From positions 1 through 9,042 of the forward strand of contig JAISZQ010000390.1 in the NCBI GenBank assembly GCA_031269165.1: a stretch of DNA of 9,042 nt, given 5' to 3'. This document shows, one piece after another, positions 1-5,812 of the stretch. Under the pieces are notes generated by a model. The model did no database searches. It was not told the origin of the DNA and saw only the letters and a program-made list of their open reading frames with translations. Within the stretch, counting starts at the first letter, position 1. Each line of letters opens with the position of its first letter. The translations under genes and the position numbers were made by a program. The stretch comes from Spirochaetaceae bacterium. GTDB lineage: Bacteria > Spirochaetota > Spirochaetia > Treponematales > Breznakiellaceae.

Positions 1-62
1 GTCAAGAATAATGACACGCCCAGAAGGGCGGTCAAACCGATAATAAAGAACTTTTTTGTCAT
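1..62 (-). CDS. Exported or membrane protein, N-terminal fragment (runs off left edge)
   Basis: Only the first 20 codons and part of the 21st are inside the window. The start is ATG at 62-60, preceded by a perfect AGGAGG (minus strand, 75-70) with a 7-nt spacer, so this is a confident gene start although too little is visible for a family call. The peptide begins MTKKFFIIGLTALLGVSLFL, then Thr: two lysines followed by a hydrophobic run, which is the pattern of a Sec or lipoprotein signal peptide or a first membrane segment. No lipobox cysteine is reached before the window ends. It is transcribed leftwards, away from the large intergenic region, and its leader contains a terminator-like hairpin (annotated separately). 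The mature product cannot be identified. Confidence 0.8.
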   Translation of the reverse strand, partial: MTKKFFIIGLTALLGVSLFL

Positions 63-69
63 AAAAGTT

Positions 70-75
70 CCTCCT
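70..75 (-). promoter_or_regulatory. Shine-Dalgarno sequence of the left-edge gene
   Basis: On the minus strand this reads AGGAGG and sits 7 nt before the ATG at 62. It fixes the start of the truncated exported-protein gene. It directly follows the U-rich run of the leader hairpin, so folding of the leader could affect both termination and ribosome access. Confidence 0.85.
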
Positions 76-110
76 AAAAATAAAATAAGCTGATCCCCTA
101 CGGGGACAGC
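76..110 (-). terminator. Terminator-like hairpin plus U-rich run in a 5' leader (candidate attenuator)
   Basis: Read on the minus strand, positions 110-89 form a stem: GCTGTCCCC pairs with GGGGA-T-CAGC around a GTA loop, giving nine pairs with one bulged T. It is followed at once by TTATTTTATTTTT (88-76) and then by the AGGAGG of the left-edge gene. A GC stem followed by a U-rich run is the shape of an intrinsic terminator, but it lies inside the leader, upstream of the start codon. It could be an attenuator or the terminator of a short upstream transcript. A GGGG run farther up the leader (near 141-144) could pair with the CCCC of the stem as an alternative fold; that part is speculative. 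Confidence 0.45.
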
Positions 111-167
111 CCGGAAGCCACGGCCCGTTAAGAGCCCGGCCCCCGTTTATAAAAAGAGGGCCAAACA

Positions 168-192
168 CGAAGGAAGCGGCATGCTTCTTTCG
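168..192. repeat. Inverted repeat, 10-bp stem
   Basis: CGAAGGAAGC (168-177) pairs with GCTTCTTTCG (183-192) around the loop GGCAT, with one G-U pair. No U-rich run follows on either strand, so it is not an obvious terminator. It is one of several stem-loops in this intergenic region. Confidence 0.55.
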
Positions 193-432
193 CGTTTAGC
201 AAGGCCCCGGTTACGGCACTGTTTTCCAAGCAGTCATACCGTTTTCGGGGCGCCTCTTCATACTCAGACAAAAACCGCGAACCACGCGGGCGTTCGCCGC
301 CGGGGCGTTGGGCACCGCATGGTCCGCCCCCGCAATTTTCCCTTTTTAACTATCCCTTCGCGCGCGGTTAAGCGAACAAACCCAAAAGAAGGGGGCACGC
401 GCCGGAAACAACGCTCAAGAACGGCATTCCCT

Positions 433-455
433 GCCCCGGATAAGAAGACCGGGGC
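433..455. repeat. Inverted repeat, 7-bp GC stem
   Basis: GCCCCGG (433-439) and CCGGGGC (449-455) are perfect complements around a 9-nt loop. The stem is all G and C and should be stable as RNA on either strand. No U run adjoins it. Confidence 0.5.
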
Positions 456-480
456 TGACGAAAATGGAACGCCGTCCACG

Positions 481-519
481 GGCCGCCCCTCTTTTACGGT
501 TTTGAGGAGGAGGGCGGCC
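481..519. repeat. Inverted repeat, 8-bp GC stem with extra inner pairing
   Basis: GGCCGCCC (481-488) pairs perfectly with GGGCGGCC (512-519). Inside it CTC (489-491) can pair with GAG (504-506), leaving a loop rich in T and G. The outer flanks ACG and CGT could extend the stem with one bulge. Confidence 0.5.
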
Positions 520-553
520 GTGTTTATGAGCGCTGATTCCGGCGCGCGCGGTA

Positions 554-572
554 CCCCTTCGGGACGAAGGGG
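554..572. repeat. Perfect inverted repeat, 8-bp stem with 3-nt loop
   Basis: CCCCTTCG (554-561) and CGAAGGGG (565-572) are perfect complements separated by GGA. The short loop and full pairing make this a strong stem-loop. It is not followed by a T run on either strand. Confidence 0.55.
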
Positions 573-896
573 CAACGGATAATTGAAAAGGGAAAAAGTC
601 GGGAAAACCCCAGAAAAAAGGCCTAAAGAGGTTCCAAAAGGGGTGTTTAGTGGCTTAAAACGTTTTCGAGGGGGGGGGGCGCCCGCGAGAAGGGAGGGGG
701 TCACGAGGAACTTATTCTGCAACAACACCGTTTTTTGCATAACCAGCCTTTCTTATATGCCCCGGCACTGTTACCGGGCAATCATGAGTATAGGTATACC
801 ACACACGAAAAACTTTGTCAAGGGGTACCCCGCAAAAAACGCGAAAATCGGAAGAAAAAGTTGCCAAAAGCGTGGTTAAGGGGGTAGCGGAGGACG

Positions 897-936
897 GCTC
901 AAACCATTGCGGGGTATACCCCGCAATGGTTTGAGC
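897..936. repeat. 40-bp perfect palindrome
   Basis: The 40 bases are self-complementary without a mismatch: GCTCAAACCATTGCGGGG (897-914), central TATA (915-918), then CCCCGCAATGGTTTGAGC (919-936). As RNA either strand would form an 18-bp hairpin with a 4-nt loop; as DNA it could extrude a cruciform. It is followed by other dyads (957-995). There is no U run, so a simple intrinsic terminator is unlikely. It lies downstream of the chemoreceptor gene, about 220 bp past its stop codon. Confidence 0.85.
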
Positions 937-956
937 GTAGCCGTAGCGAGGGGGAA

Positions 957-995
957 GGCGCGGCAACTTGCCGCCGCGCCCCAGCGTCGCTGGGG
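957..995. repeat. Compound inverted repeats beside the palindrome
   Basis: Two dyads lie back to back. GGCGCGG (957-963) matches CCGCGCC (974-980), enclosing the smaller CGGCAA-C-TTGCCG dyad (961-973). Then CCCCAGCG (979-986) and CGCTGGGG (988-995) are separated by one base. Together with the palindrome at 897-936 they make an almost continuous structured block of about 100 bp, as expected of a REP-like intergenic element. Confidence 0.5.
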
Positions 996-1156
996 AACCG
1001 TATTCGCCTTACAACGACACGAAAAAAGTGCGAATTTCACGCCTTTTCCCGAACAGGCGCATAAAAAAAGCCACGAACCACAGCGGGAGTCAACCATATT
1101 GACCCCGCCGCAGTTCGCGGCCCTCGTTGATTGCGCGCGTCAACAGGCGGCGCGGA

Positions 1157-3301
1157 CTACTCTACCTTGAAGCGCGACACTTCCTGCACCAGCACGTCGA
1201 TGTTTTCCTTGTTCTGGCCGGAAATCTCGTTGACGCGCGTCACGGCAACGTTGATCTGGTCGGCGCCGGTGGCCATCTCGTTCATGCCGTTGGTAAGTTC
1301 CTGGGTAACGTTGGCGAGATTCTTCGATTCGCCGATAACTTCCCGCGAACCCTGCAACATCTCTTCCGCGCCGCCCTTCACCTGCTGGGTAAGCTCGTTG
1401 AGCCGGCTCACCGCCTCGAGGATCTGCTGGGAACCCTGGCTCTGCTCTTCCATCGCGTTGCGGATATTTTCTTCCTGATCGGAAACGGTGCGGACACCCG
1501 AATCAATCGCCTCAAACTTGTTGAGCACGGCGTCGGTCGAGCGGGTGATCTTGTCGATCGAGTCCTTAATCTTCTTGAGCACCGAGGAAATCGTCTTGGA
1601 CTGCTCGCTTGAACTTTCGGCAAGTTTCCGGATCTCATCGGCGACAACGGCGAACCCCTTCCCCGCTTCTCCGGCGTGGGCGGCCTCGATCGCGGCGTTC
1701 ATCGAGAGGAGGTTCGTCTGACTTGCGATGTTTTCCATCACGGAGTTAATCTCAAGAAGGCCCTCGGAATCGTGGGCAATCTGCTGAATGTCCGACGCGA
1801 CGTCCTGCAAACCGGAACGCCCCACTTCGGAAGCGTCGGCAAGCGACTTGACGTTCTCCACATTCCGCATGAGCGTTCCCGTTACCGATTGAATGTTGGC
1901 AAGCATCTCTTCCACCGCGCTTGACGACTGGGCAACGGACTCGGTCTGCTTGTTGATGTGGCCGTTGAGCTTCTCGATGTTCTCGGTAATCTGCTCCATC
2001 GTCGCGTTTGTCTCGGTCACGGACGCGCTCTGGTTGACCGTCTGTTGCTTCATGCTCTGAATATTGGAGGTAATCTCGTTTATCGCGGCGGCGGTCTCGG
2101 TCATATTCGACGCGAGCTCGTTGCCGATGTCAAACAGCGCGACAGACTGGGTCTTAATCGTAACGACCAGCGCCCGTATTTTTGCCAGCGTCGCGTTGAA
2201 GTACCGGGCAAGATCGCCGACTTCGTCTTTCGCGTTGAGGGTGATCGACTTGGTGAGGTCGCCTTCGCCTTCGCTGATGTCCTTCAGCGTATTGCTCACA
2301 AACACGATGGGCTTGGTAACGCTGTTTGCGATGAAGAAAATCACGGCCGCTGTTACCAAGATCGAAACGATGGCGATGATGATGGTAAGCCGCCGCATAT
2401 CCGCAACCGCAGCCAGAACGGTCGCTTCCGGCACCGAACTCAGTATCGTCCAGTACTGGTCGCCCATAGCGAACGGGAAACTGTAGAATAACCGGCCGCC
2501 GTTCTTGCCGGGTTCCGGCGACCCGCTTTGGAGCGTTGCGAGGGTGTCTTGCACCGCCTCTTGGCCCAAAACCTTGACGCTCTCCGCATCTTTAATGTTT
2601 TTCCCGATCATGTCGGAAGTATAGTGGCCAACAATGGTACCGTCGGACGAATAGAGTACCGCCCGCCCGTCGCCGTAGGGCTGGATTTTTTTAATCGACT
2701 CTTCGGCAAATGTCATATTGATCATACAGCCGACAACGCCAACCAGCGCTTTGTCCCGCTCGCGGATGATCGGGGTCTCTATCGTTGCCACCCAGACGGG
2801 AACATTGTTCATCGTCCCCTTTCGAAACAACCGCACGGTGGGGGTGGTCTTCATGGATGCGTTCCATTCATTCAGATTATGCTCGTTGCCGCCGAAACGG
2901 ATCCTTTGCGGCGTGGCGGATGCCCGCTGGGTAAACCATGTGTCGTAGGGATCGGGGTCGTTGTCGATAAACCCGGGTTTCCACACCGTATACAGCCCTA
3001 CCAGTTCTTGCACAGAGGCTATCAGCGATTCCAACAGAAAATCAAAACGGTACCGCCGCTCGTCCATGGGAATGGCCTCATAACCGTTCATGACAGAGGC
3101 AAGGGCACCGATAGTGTCAAAATACACCTTCATCGATATATCGACGCCTCTTGCTTCGTAACCGGTAAGGTTCTTCATGTTCTCTATCGCCGATTCCGTT
3201 TGCAGACGACTCGCCGTTGTCAAAAGAAACACGGACACAAACCCTACCACCACCACCGTGAGAATCGAAATTATCAGGGTCAGCCTTACTTTAAGTTTCA
3301 C
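1157..3301 (-). CDS. Methyl-accepting chemotaxis protein with extracellular Cache-type sensor
   Basis: This transmembrane chemoreceptor would sense a ligand outside the membrane and control CheA through CheW. Residue numbers here count from GTG 3307 (716 codons). A first membrane helix spans about 8-30, a periplasmic domain of roughly 275 residues with the size and layout of a double-Cache sensor covers 31-306, and a second helix lies at 307-329. A HAMP domain follows at 330-382 (TKP opening, DEVGDLARYFN at 361-371), then the long coiled-coil signalling domain to the C-terminus. The hairpin tip at 525-562 is the textbook sequence (SQTNLLSMNAAIEAAHAGE, then GKGFAVVADEIRKLAE). The tip is followed by about 24 heptads, as expected for the 48-heptad class. 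There is no CheR-binding pentapeptide at the end. I place the start at GTG 3301 because AAGGAG (3312-3307) lies 5 nt before it; GTG 3307 would overlap that site. It stands alone, divergent from the lipoprotein gene. The ligand is unknown. Confidence 0.95.
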   Translation of the reverse strand: MKLKVRLTLIISILTVVVVGFVSVFLLTTASRLQTESAIENMKNLTGYEARGVDISMKVYFDTIGALASVMNGYEAIPMDERRYRFDFLLESLIASVQELVGLYTVWKPGFIDNDPDPYDTWFTQRASATPQRIRFGGNEHNLNEWNASMKTTPTVRLFRKGTMNNVPVWVATIETPIIRERDKALVGVVGCMINMTFAEESIKKIQPYGDGRAVLYSSDGTIVGHYTSDMIGKNIKDAESVKVLGQEAVQDTLATLQSGSPEPGKNGGRLFYSFPFAMGDQYWTILSSVPEATVLAAVADMRRLTIIIAIVSILVTAAVIFFIANSVTKPIVFVSNTLKDISEGEGDLTKSITLNAKDEVGDLARYFNATLAKIRALVVTIKTQSVALFDIGNELASNMTETAAAINEITSNIQSMKQQTVNQSASVTETNATMEQITENIEKLNGHINKQTESVAQSSSAVEEMLANIQSVTGTLMRNVENVKSLADASEVGRSGLQDVASDIQQIAHDSEGLLEINSVMENIASQTNLLSMNAAIEAAHAGEAGKGFAVVADEIRKLAESSSEQSKTISSVLKKIKDSIDKITRSTDAVLNKFEAIDSGVRTVSDQEENIRNAMEEQSQGSQQILEAVSRLNELTQQVKGGAEEMLQGSREVIGESKNLANVTQELTNGMNEMATGADQINVAVTRVNEISGQNKENIDVLVQEVSRFKVE

Positions 3302-3306
3302 AAACA

Positions 3307-3312
3307 CTCCTT
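3307..3312 (-). promoter_or_regulatory. Shine-Dalgarno sequence that decides the chemoreceptor start
   Basis: The minus strand reads AAGGAG here, with a 5-nt spacer to GTG at 3301-3299. The in-frame GTG at 3307-3305 overlaps this site and would have no usable spacer. The shorter protein of 714 residues is therefore preferred. Confidence 0.65.
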
Positions 3313-3344
3313 ACATGATACTATACTTTACAGTACACTATCGG

Positions 3345-3350
3345 TATAAT
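3345..3350 (+). promoter_or_regulatory. Consensus -10 box (TATAAT) of the lipoprotein gene
   Basis: A perfect TATAAT ends 8 nt before the ATG at 3359. With the usual geometry transcription would begin at about 3357, leaving a leader of about 2 nt and no Shine-Dalgarno site. The -35 region is poor: nothing like TTGACA lies 16-18 nt upstream, so activator help or a different sigma factor is possible. The same AT-rich 57-bp gap must also hold the promoter of the divergent chemoreceptor gene, so the two could be co-regulated. Confidence 0.45.
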
Positions 3351-3358
3351 ATGTTGCT

Positions 3359-4141
3359 ATGAATATAGCAGTTTTTACGGAACGCGCTTTTCTCTTTGTT
3401 ACGCTCTGTCAAGCCCTCTGGCTTACAGCCTGTATCGAGGAGGAAGAGGGACAATCGATAAAAACTATCTCCGTTCAGAATATACCGTCTTCTCTCGAGT
3501 TTACGCAAGAGGCCAAGGCTCAAATTGACAGTAGCAACGAGGGTAAGGGTAACCCGTATGTGCATTTTAGTCAAGAGGGCGACAACTGGTATATCAAAAC
3601 CGATGGTCTCTATATGCTGGCGGCATTCCTCCCGCTTGATGCTGCCGCAAACAGGGTGGAGGCTATTCTGAAAGGCGAGGTTCCCTCGCAAGACCTCGTG
3701 GACTATGGAGCGGCCTTCGCTCTGATGAAAATCAGCGGCGGGAGGGTTAGCGGGCGTCTTCTCACCCTGTCCACCAAAGCCAATGAGATTGGTTATTACT
3801 GGGACGGCGGCAACAGGGTAGAAGGATATAACATTGGCCTCTTGTTGCTTACGCCTGACGCCCGGTTTATACTCAGGGCCGATGTATCTACAAAACCATA
3901 TCCGGGGACAGCAGCCGAATACACGCTCAACTATGGTTCCGTCTACGAGGTCCTTGACCTCGAGTCTATCAATGAGATCTTGGCTTTCATTAAGGGTTCT
4001 CTCTCAACTGACAAACATCTGTCAACGGTGTTCAGAGTTAAAAAAGCGGCTGTCGGCGAGGAGACCCCCGCTGATAGTAACAAGGCAGAGGGACTGCTGA
4101 CCGATGATTTTGTCAATGATCTTTTCAGTAGATTTTCGTAA
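3359..4141 (+). CDS. Putative lipoprotein of unknown function
   Basis: The 260-residue product begins with a short polar stretch, then a hydrophobic segment (about 10-24) ending in the lipobox LTAC, with the lipidated cysteine at residue 25. An acidic stretch (IEEEEGQ) follows, as in many exported spirochaete lipoproteins. Beyond this I recognise no family. The mature part (about 235 residues) has a hydrophilic first third, a central part with alternating hydrophobic residues and Gly-Tyr-Tyr-Trp-Asp-Gly-Gly, and an acidic C-terminal tail ending in DDFVNDLFSRFS, so a mostly beta fold is possible but not shown. No ribosome-binding site precedes the ATG, and a perfect TATAAT lies 8 nt upstream, which points to a nearly leaderless message. 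The threonine-synthase-like gene begins 39 nt after the stop on the same strand, so co-transcription is possible; a functional link is not evident. Confidence 0.8.
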   Translation: MNIAVFTERAFLFVTLCQALWLTACIEEEEGQSIKTISVQNIPSSLEFTQEAKAQIDSSNEGKGNPYVHFSQEGDNWYIKTDGLYMLAAFLPLDAAANRVEAILKGEVPSQDLVDYGAAFALMKISGGRVSGRLLTLSTKANEIGYYWDGGNRVEGYNIGLLLLTPDARFILRADVSTKPYPGTAAEYTLNYGSVYEVLDLESINEILAFIKGSLSTDKHLSTVFRVKKAAVGEETPADSNKAEGLLTDDFVNDLFSRFS

Positions 4142-4180
4142 CGATGAGTGGTATACTGTTGTTCCGTAGAGTGTTGGGAT

Positions 4181-5497
4181 ATGCAATTTAAGGCGACGGG
4201 CAAAACGGAAAAGAACAACGCTCCTCTTGTGACCTTCAAAGACGCGATTCTGCGTTGTCTGCCGGAGGAGGGGGGGTTGTATATACCGGCAACGGTGCCC
4301 GATCTGCGCCGCTTTTTCCTTTATATGAACGAGGATACAAACTACAAGGAGATGGCGGCGACCCTCGCGGCGAATCTGTTGCAAGGGGAACTCAACCCCT
4401 ATTCCGCGTCGTGGGTGGCGGAGAGCGCGTTCTCCTTTGAGCCGGATCTCAAGCAGTTGGACGAGCGGTTTTCCATTCTGGATCTCGGCGATGGGCCGAC
4501 GGGCGTGTTCAAGGACTTCGGCATCGCCTTTCTCGCGGCGGTGATGGAAGAGTTTTTGAAAAACGCATCCCCGGTCATGGTGATTTCCGCCGCGCAGGGG
4601 GACATCGGCACAAGCATTGCCAACGCCTTCCACAAGAGAAAGAACATCATCGCCGTGATTCTCTACCCGCAGGGTTTGGTGCGCGGCATCGACACGGAGG
4701 CATTGCTTAAAAACGGCGGCAACATCATCCCGATCCAAGTGAACGGCACGCTCGACGACTGCAACAAGCTCATCTCGGGCCTCATCCATGACCGGAAGTT
4801 TTCCGACCGTTACCGGATCACCTGTGCCAACGCGATCAATCCGGGCCGCCTGTTGTCCCAGTCTTTCTACTACATATACGCCTTTGTGAAGCTGAAGCAG
4901 TCGTTGCAGGACGCGTTGCTTTTCAGCGTTCCCTGCGGAAACTTTGGCAACCTCATCGGCGGGCTTTACGCTTGGAAGTTCGGGTTGCCGGTAAGCGGGT
5001 TCATCGCCGCGCAGAACAGCAACAACCCGATGGCCGATATTGCCGCCGGCAGACGCGGAACGGCGCGTCCCCCGGTAGCGACGATTTCACCTGCCCTCGA
5101 CGTCACCTATCCGTCCAACTGGGAACGGCTCGCGTCGTTCTACGAGGAGACCCCGGCGGTGATGAAGCACATGGTTACCCAGCGCGTGATTGACGAAAAG
5201 ACGACGATGCGGACTATAGAGGAGGTCTGGAAACGCTACGGGATCATGATTGACCCGCACGGAGCCGTGGCCTTCGCCGCCGCCCGTGATGTCGCCTCGC
5301 AAAAGGATTTTGACGACCATATCGTGGTGCTTGCCACGGGACACGCGGCAAACCATCCGGAACTTGTCGCCAAAGTTACCGGAAAACCGGCGGTTATCCC
5401 TGAGCGGCTTGCCCTTTTGCGGCAGACGGCGACGCCCTGCGCGGTCATCGAGAACGACCTGTTTGCGCTGGAAACAACTATCGCGGCGAGTTACTGA
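4181..5497 (+). CDS. thrC: Threonine synthase family PLP enzyme, divergent active-site loops
   Basis: Threonine synthase converts O-phosphohomoserine to threonine and phosphate, the last step of threonine synthesis, in the cytoplasm. The 438-residue product (E. coli ThrC has 428) aligns over its length: an N-terminal segment with PEEGGLYIP (29-36), the PLP-lysine motif GPTGVFKDFG (105-114, Lys111), NGTLDDC (188-194), the PLP-phosphate loop GNFGN (253-257), SPALDVTYPSNWERL (303-317) and DPHGAVAFAAARD (358-370). ATG 4181 gives the usual family N-terminus (MQFKATGK); an in-frame GTG at 4148 would add 11 unlikely residues. The ribosome-binding site is weak. Several usually conserved stretches differ: TSGDTG of E. 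coli ThrC is AAQGDIG here (137-143), NSANSIN is TCANAIN (214-220), and TAHPAKF is TGHAANHPE (386-394). The fold call is firm; the substrate is less certain. No homoserine kinase or homoserine dehydrogenase gene is next to it. Confidence 0.85.
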   Translation: MQFKATGKTEKNNAPLVTFKDAILRCLPEEGGLYIPATVPDLRRFFLYMNEDTNYKEMAATLAANLLQGELNPYSASWVAESAFSFEPDLKQLDERFSILDLGDGPTGVFKDFGIAFLAAVMEEFLKNASPVMVISAAQGDIGTSIANAFHKRKNIIAVILYPQGLVRGIDTEALLKNGGNIIPIQVNGTLDDCNKLISGLIHDRKFSDRYRITCANAINPGRLLSQSFYYIYAFVKLKQSLQDALLFSVPCGNFGNLIGGLYAWKFGLPVSGFIAAQNSNNPMADIAAGRRGTARPPVATISPALDVTYPSNWERLASFYEETPAVMKHMVTQRVIDEKTTMRTIEEVWKRYGIMIDPHGAVAFAAARDVASQKDFDDHIVVLATGHAANHPELVAKVTGKPAVIPERLALLRQTATPCAVIENDLFALETTIAASY

Positions 5498-5812
5498 AAA
5501 GGAACATATCCGTCTGGTATTGGTTGAGGTATAACCCCTGCCCGCACAACCAGGGCAACGTCATTGCGAGGAGGCGGCGTGCTACCTTCGGTAGCCAGTG
5601 CCGACGACGAAGCAATCCAGCCGAGGAATGCCTTCACCCAAGCTCAACGCGGAGCGTTGAGCCGATTGCTTCGCTCGGCAACGTGCCGCTCGCTCGCAAT
5701 GACGATCCCACCGCGTTTACTCCCCCGTAGGGAACCCCGCTGCGTCCCCCTCGCCTCAGCCCAAGGAAAGCCTCTGGGGACCTTCGTCGCATGGCAGGTT
5801 GCCGCTCATCCC
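5498..5812. other. Intergenic gap between convergent genes, with a repeat element
   Basis: The threonine-synthase-like gene (plus) and the isomerase gene (minus) point toward each other across 315 bp. The gap contains a weak dyad, CCCTG (5536-5540) with CAGGG (5551-5555), then the 146-bp repeat at 5559-5704. The remaining 108 bp (5705-5812) are C-rich on the plus strand and show only poor stems. No classical hairpin with a T run serves either gene, so the structured repeat may itself act as the two-way terminator; that is inference. Confidence 0.5.
5559..5704. repeat. 146-bp palindromic repeat element with 12-bp terminal inverted repeats
   Basis: The element starts CGTCATTGCGAG (5559-5570) and ends CTCGCAATGACG (5693-5704), a perfect 12-bp inverted pair. 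Nested inside are CGAAGCAAT (5608-5616) with ATTGCTTCG (5665-5673), GCTCAACGC (5642-5650) with GCGTTGAGC (5654-5662), and GCTACC (5581-5586) with GGTAGC (5590-5595). It encodes no protein. The GTCATTGCGAG to GAAGCAATC layout resembles dispersed intergenic repeats I remember from several unrelated bacteria, including termite-gut species; I cannot count copies here. It has the size of a non-autonomous MITE-like element or REP-type cluster. Confidence 0.7.

Larger units (their letters stand above)
76..1156. other. 1.1-kb intergenic region rich in stem-loops, no convincing gene
   Basis: This stretch separates the left-edge gene from the chemoreceptor gene; both are on the minus strand. Open frames exist on both strands but their translations are biased in composition (runs of Pro, Arg and Phe), lack recognisable domains and overlap each other, so I do not call them genes. 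Visible structure is instead a set of inverted repeats at 89-110, 168-192, 433-455, 481-519, 554-572, 897-936 and 957-995, plus a run of ten G at 670-679. The chemoreceptor transcript must end somewhere in the right part; a weak dyad (1086-1106) is present but no clear hairpin with a U run was found. The region looks like accumulated repetitive elements or decayed sequence. Confidence 0.6.

Noticed and set aside
181..582. 133-codon plus-strand frame with ATG start
   Set aside because: Arg- and Pro-rich translation, no ribosome-binding site, and it reads through three inverted repeats; most likely a chance frame in GC-rich DNA.
264..740. 158-codon minus-strand frame across the poly-G tract
   Set aside because: The translation is rich in Pro, Phe, Leu and Arg without domain-like pattern, and overlaps equally long frames on the other strand. 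The AAAGG before its ATG is the only support.
1040..1106. Possible intrinsic terminator for the chemoreceptor gene
   Set aside because: Weak dyads (1040-1059 and 1086-1106) and a T run on the minus strand (near 1063-1069) are present, but the T run does not follow directly on a stable stem in the right orientation.
907..1170. Plus-strand frame beginning MRGIPRNGLS, with the same peptide string on the minus strand
   Set aside because: The shared peptide only reflects the perfect palindrome at 897-936 being read from both sides. It overlaps the chemoreceptor end and has no coding features.
1958..2491. Long plus-strand frames opposite the chemoreceptor gene, and similar ones opposite the hydrolase and isomerase
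   Set aside because: They are antisense shadows of clearly coding frames; their translations have no domains and no initiation signals.
3337..3344. Minus-strand ACCGATAG resembling a sigma28 (FliA) -10 box for the chemoreceptor gene
   Set aside because: Six of eight bases match GCCGATAA, but the sequence at the required distance upstream does not resemble TAAAGTTT, so a flagellar-sigma promoter is not supported.
4148..4180. Upstream GTG start for the threonine-synthase-like gene
   Set aside because: It adds 11 residues rich in Cys and Val that the family lacks, while ATG 4181 gives the usual N-terminus.
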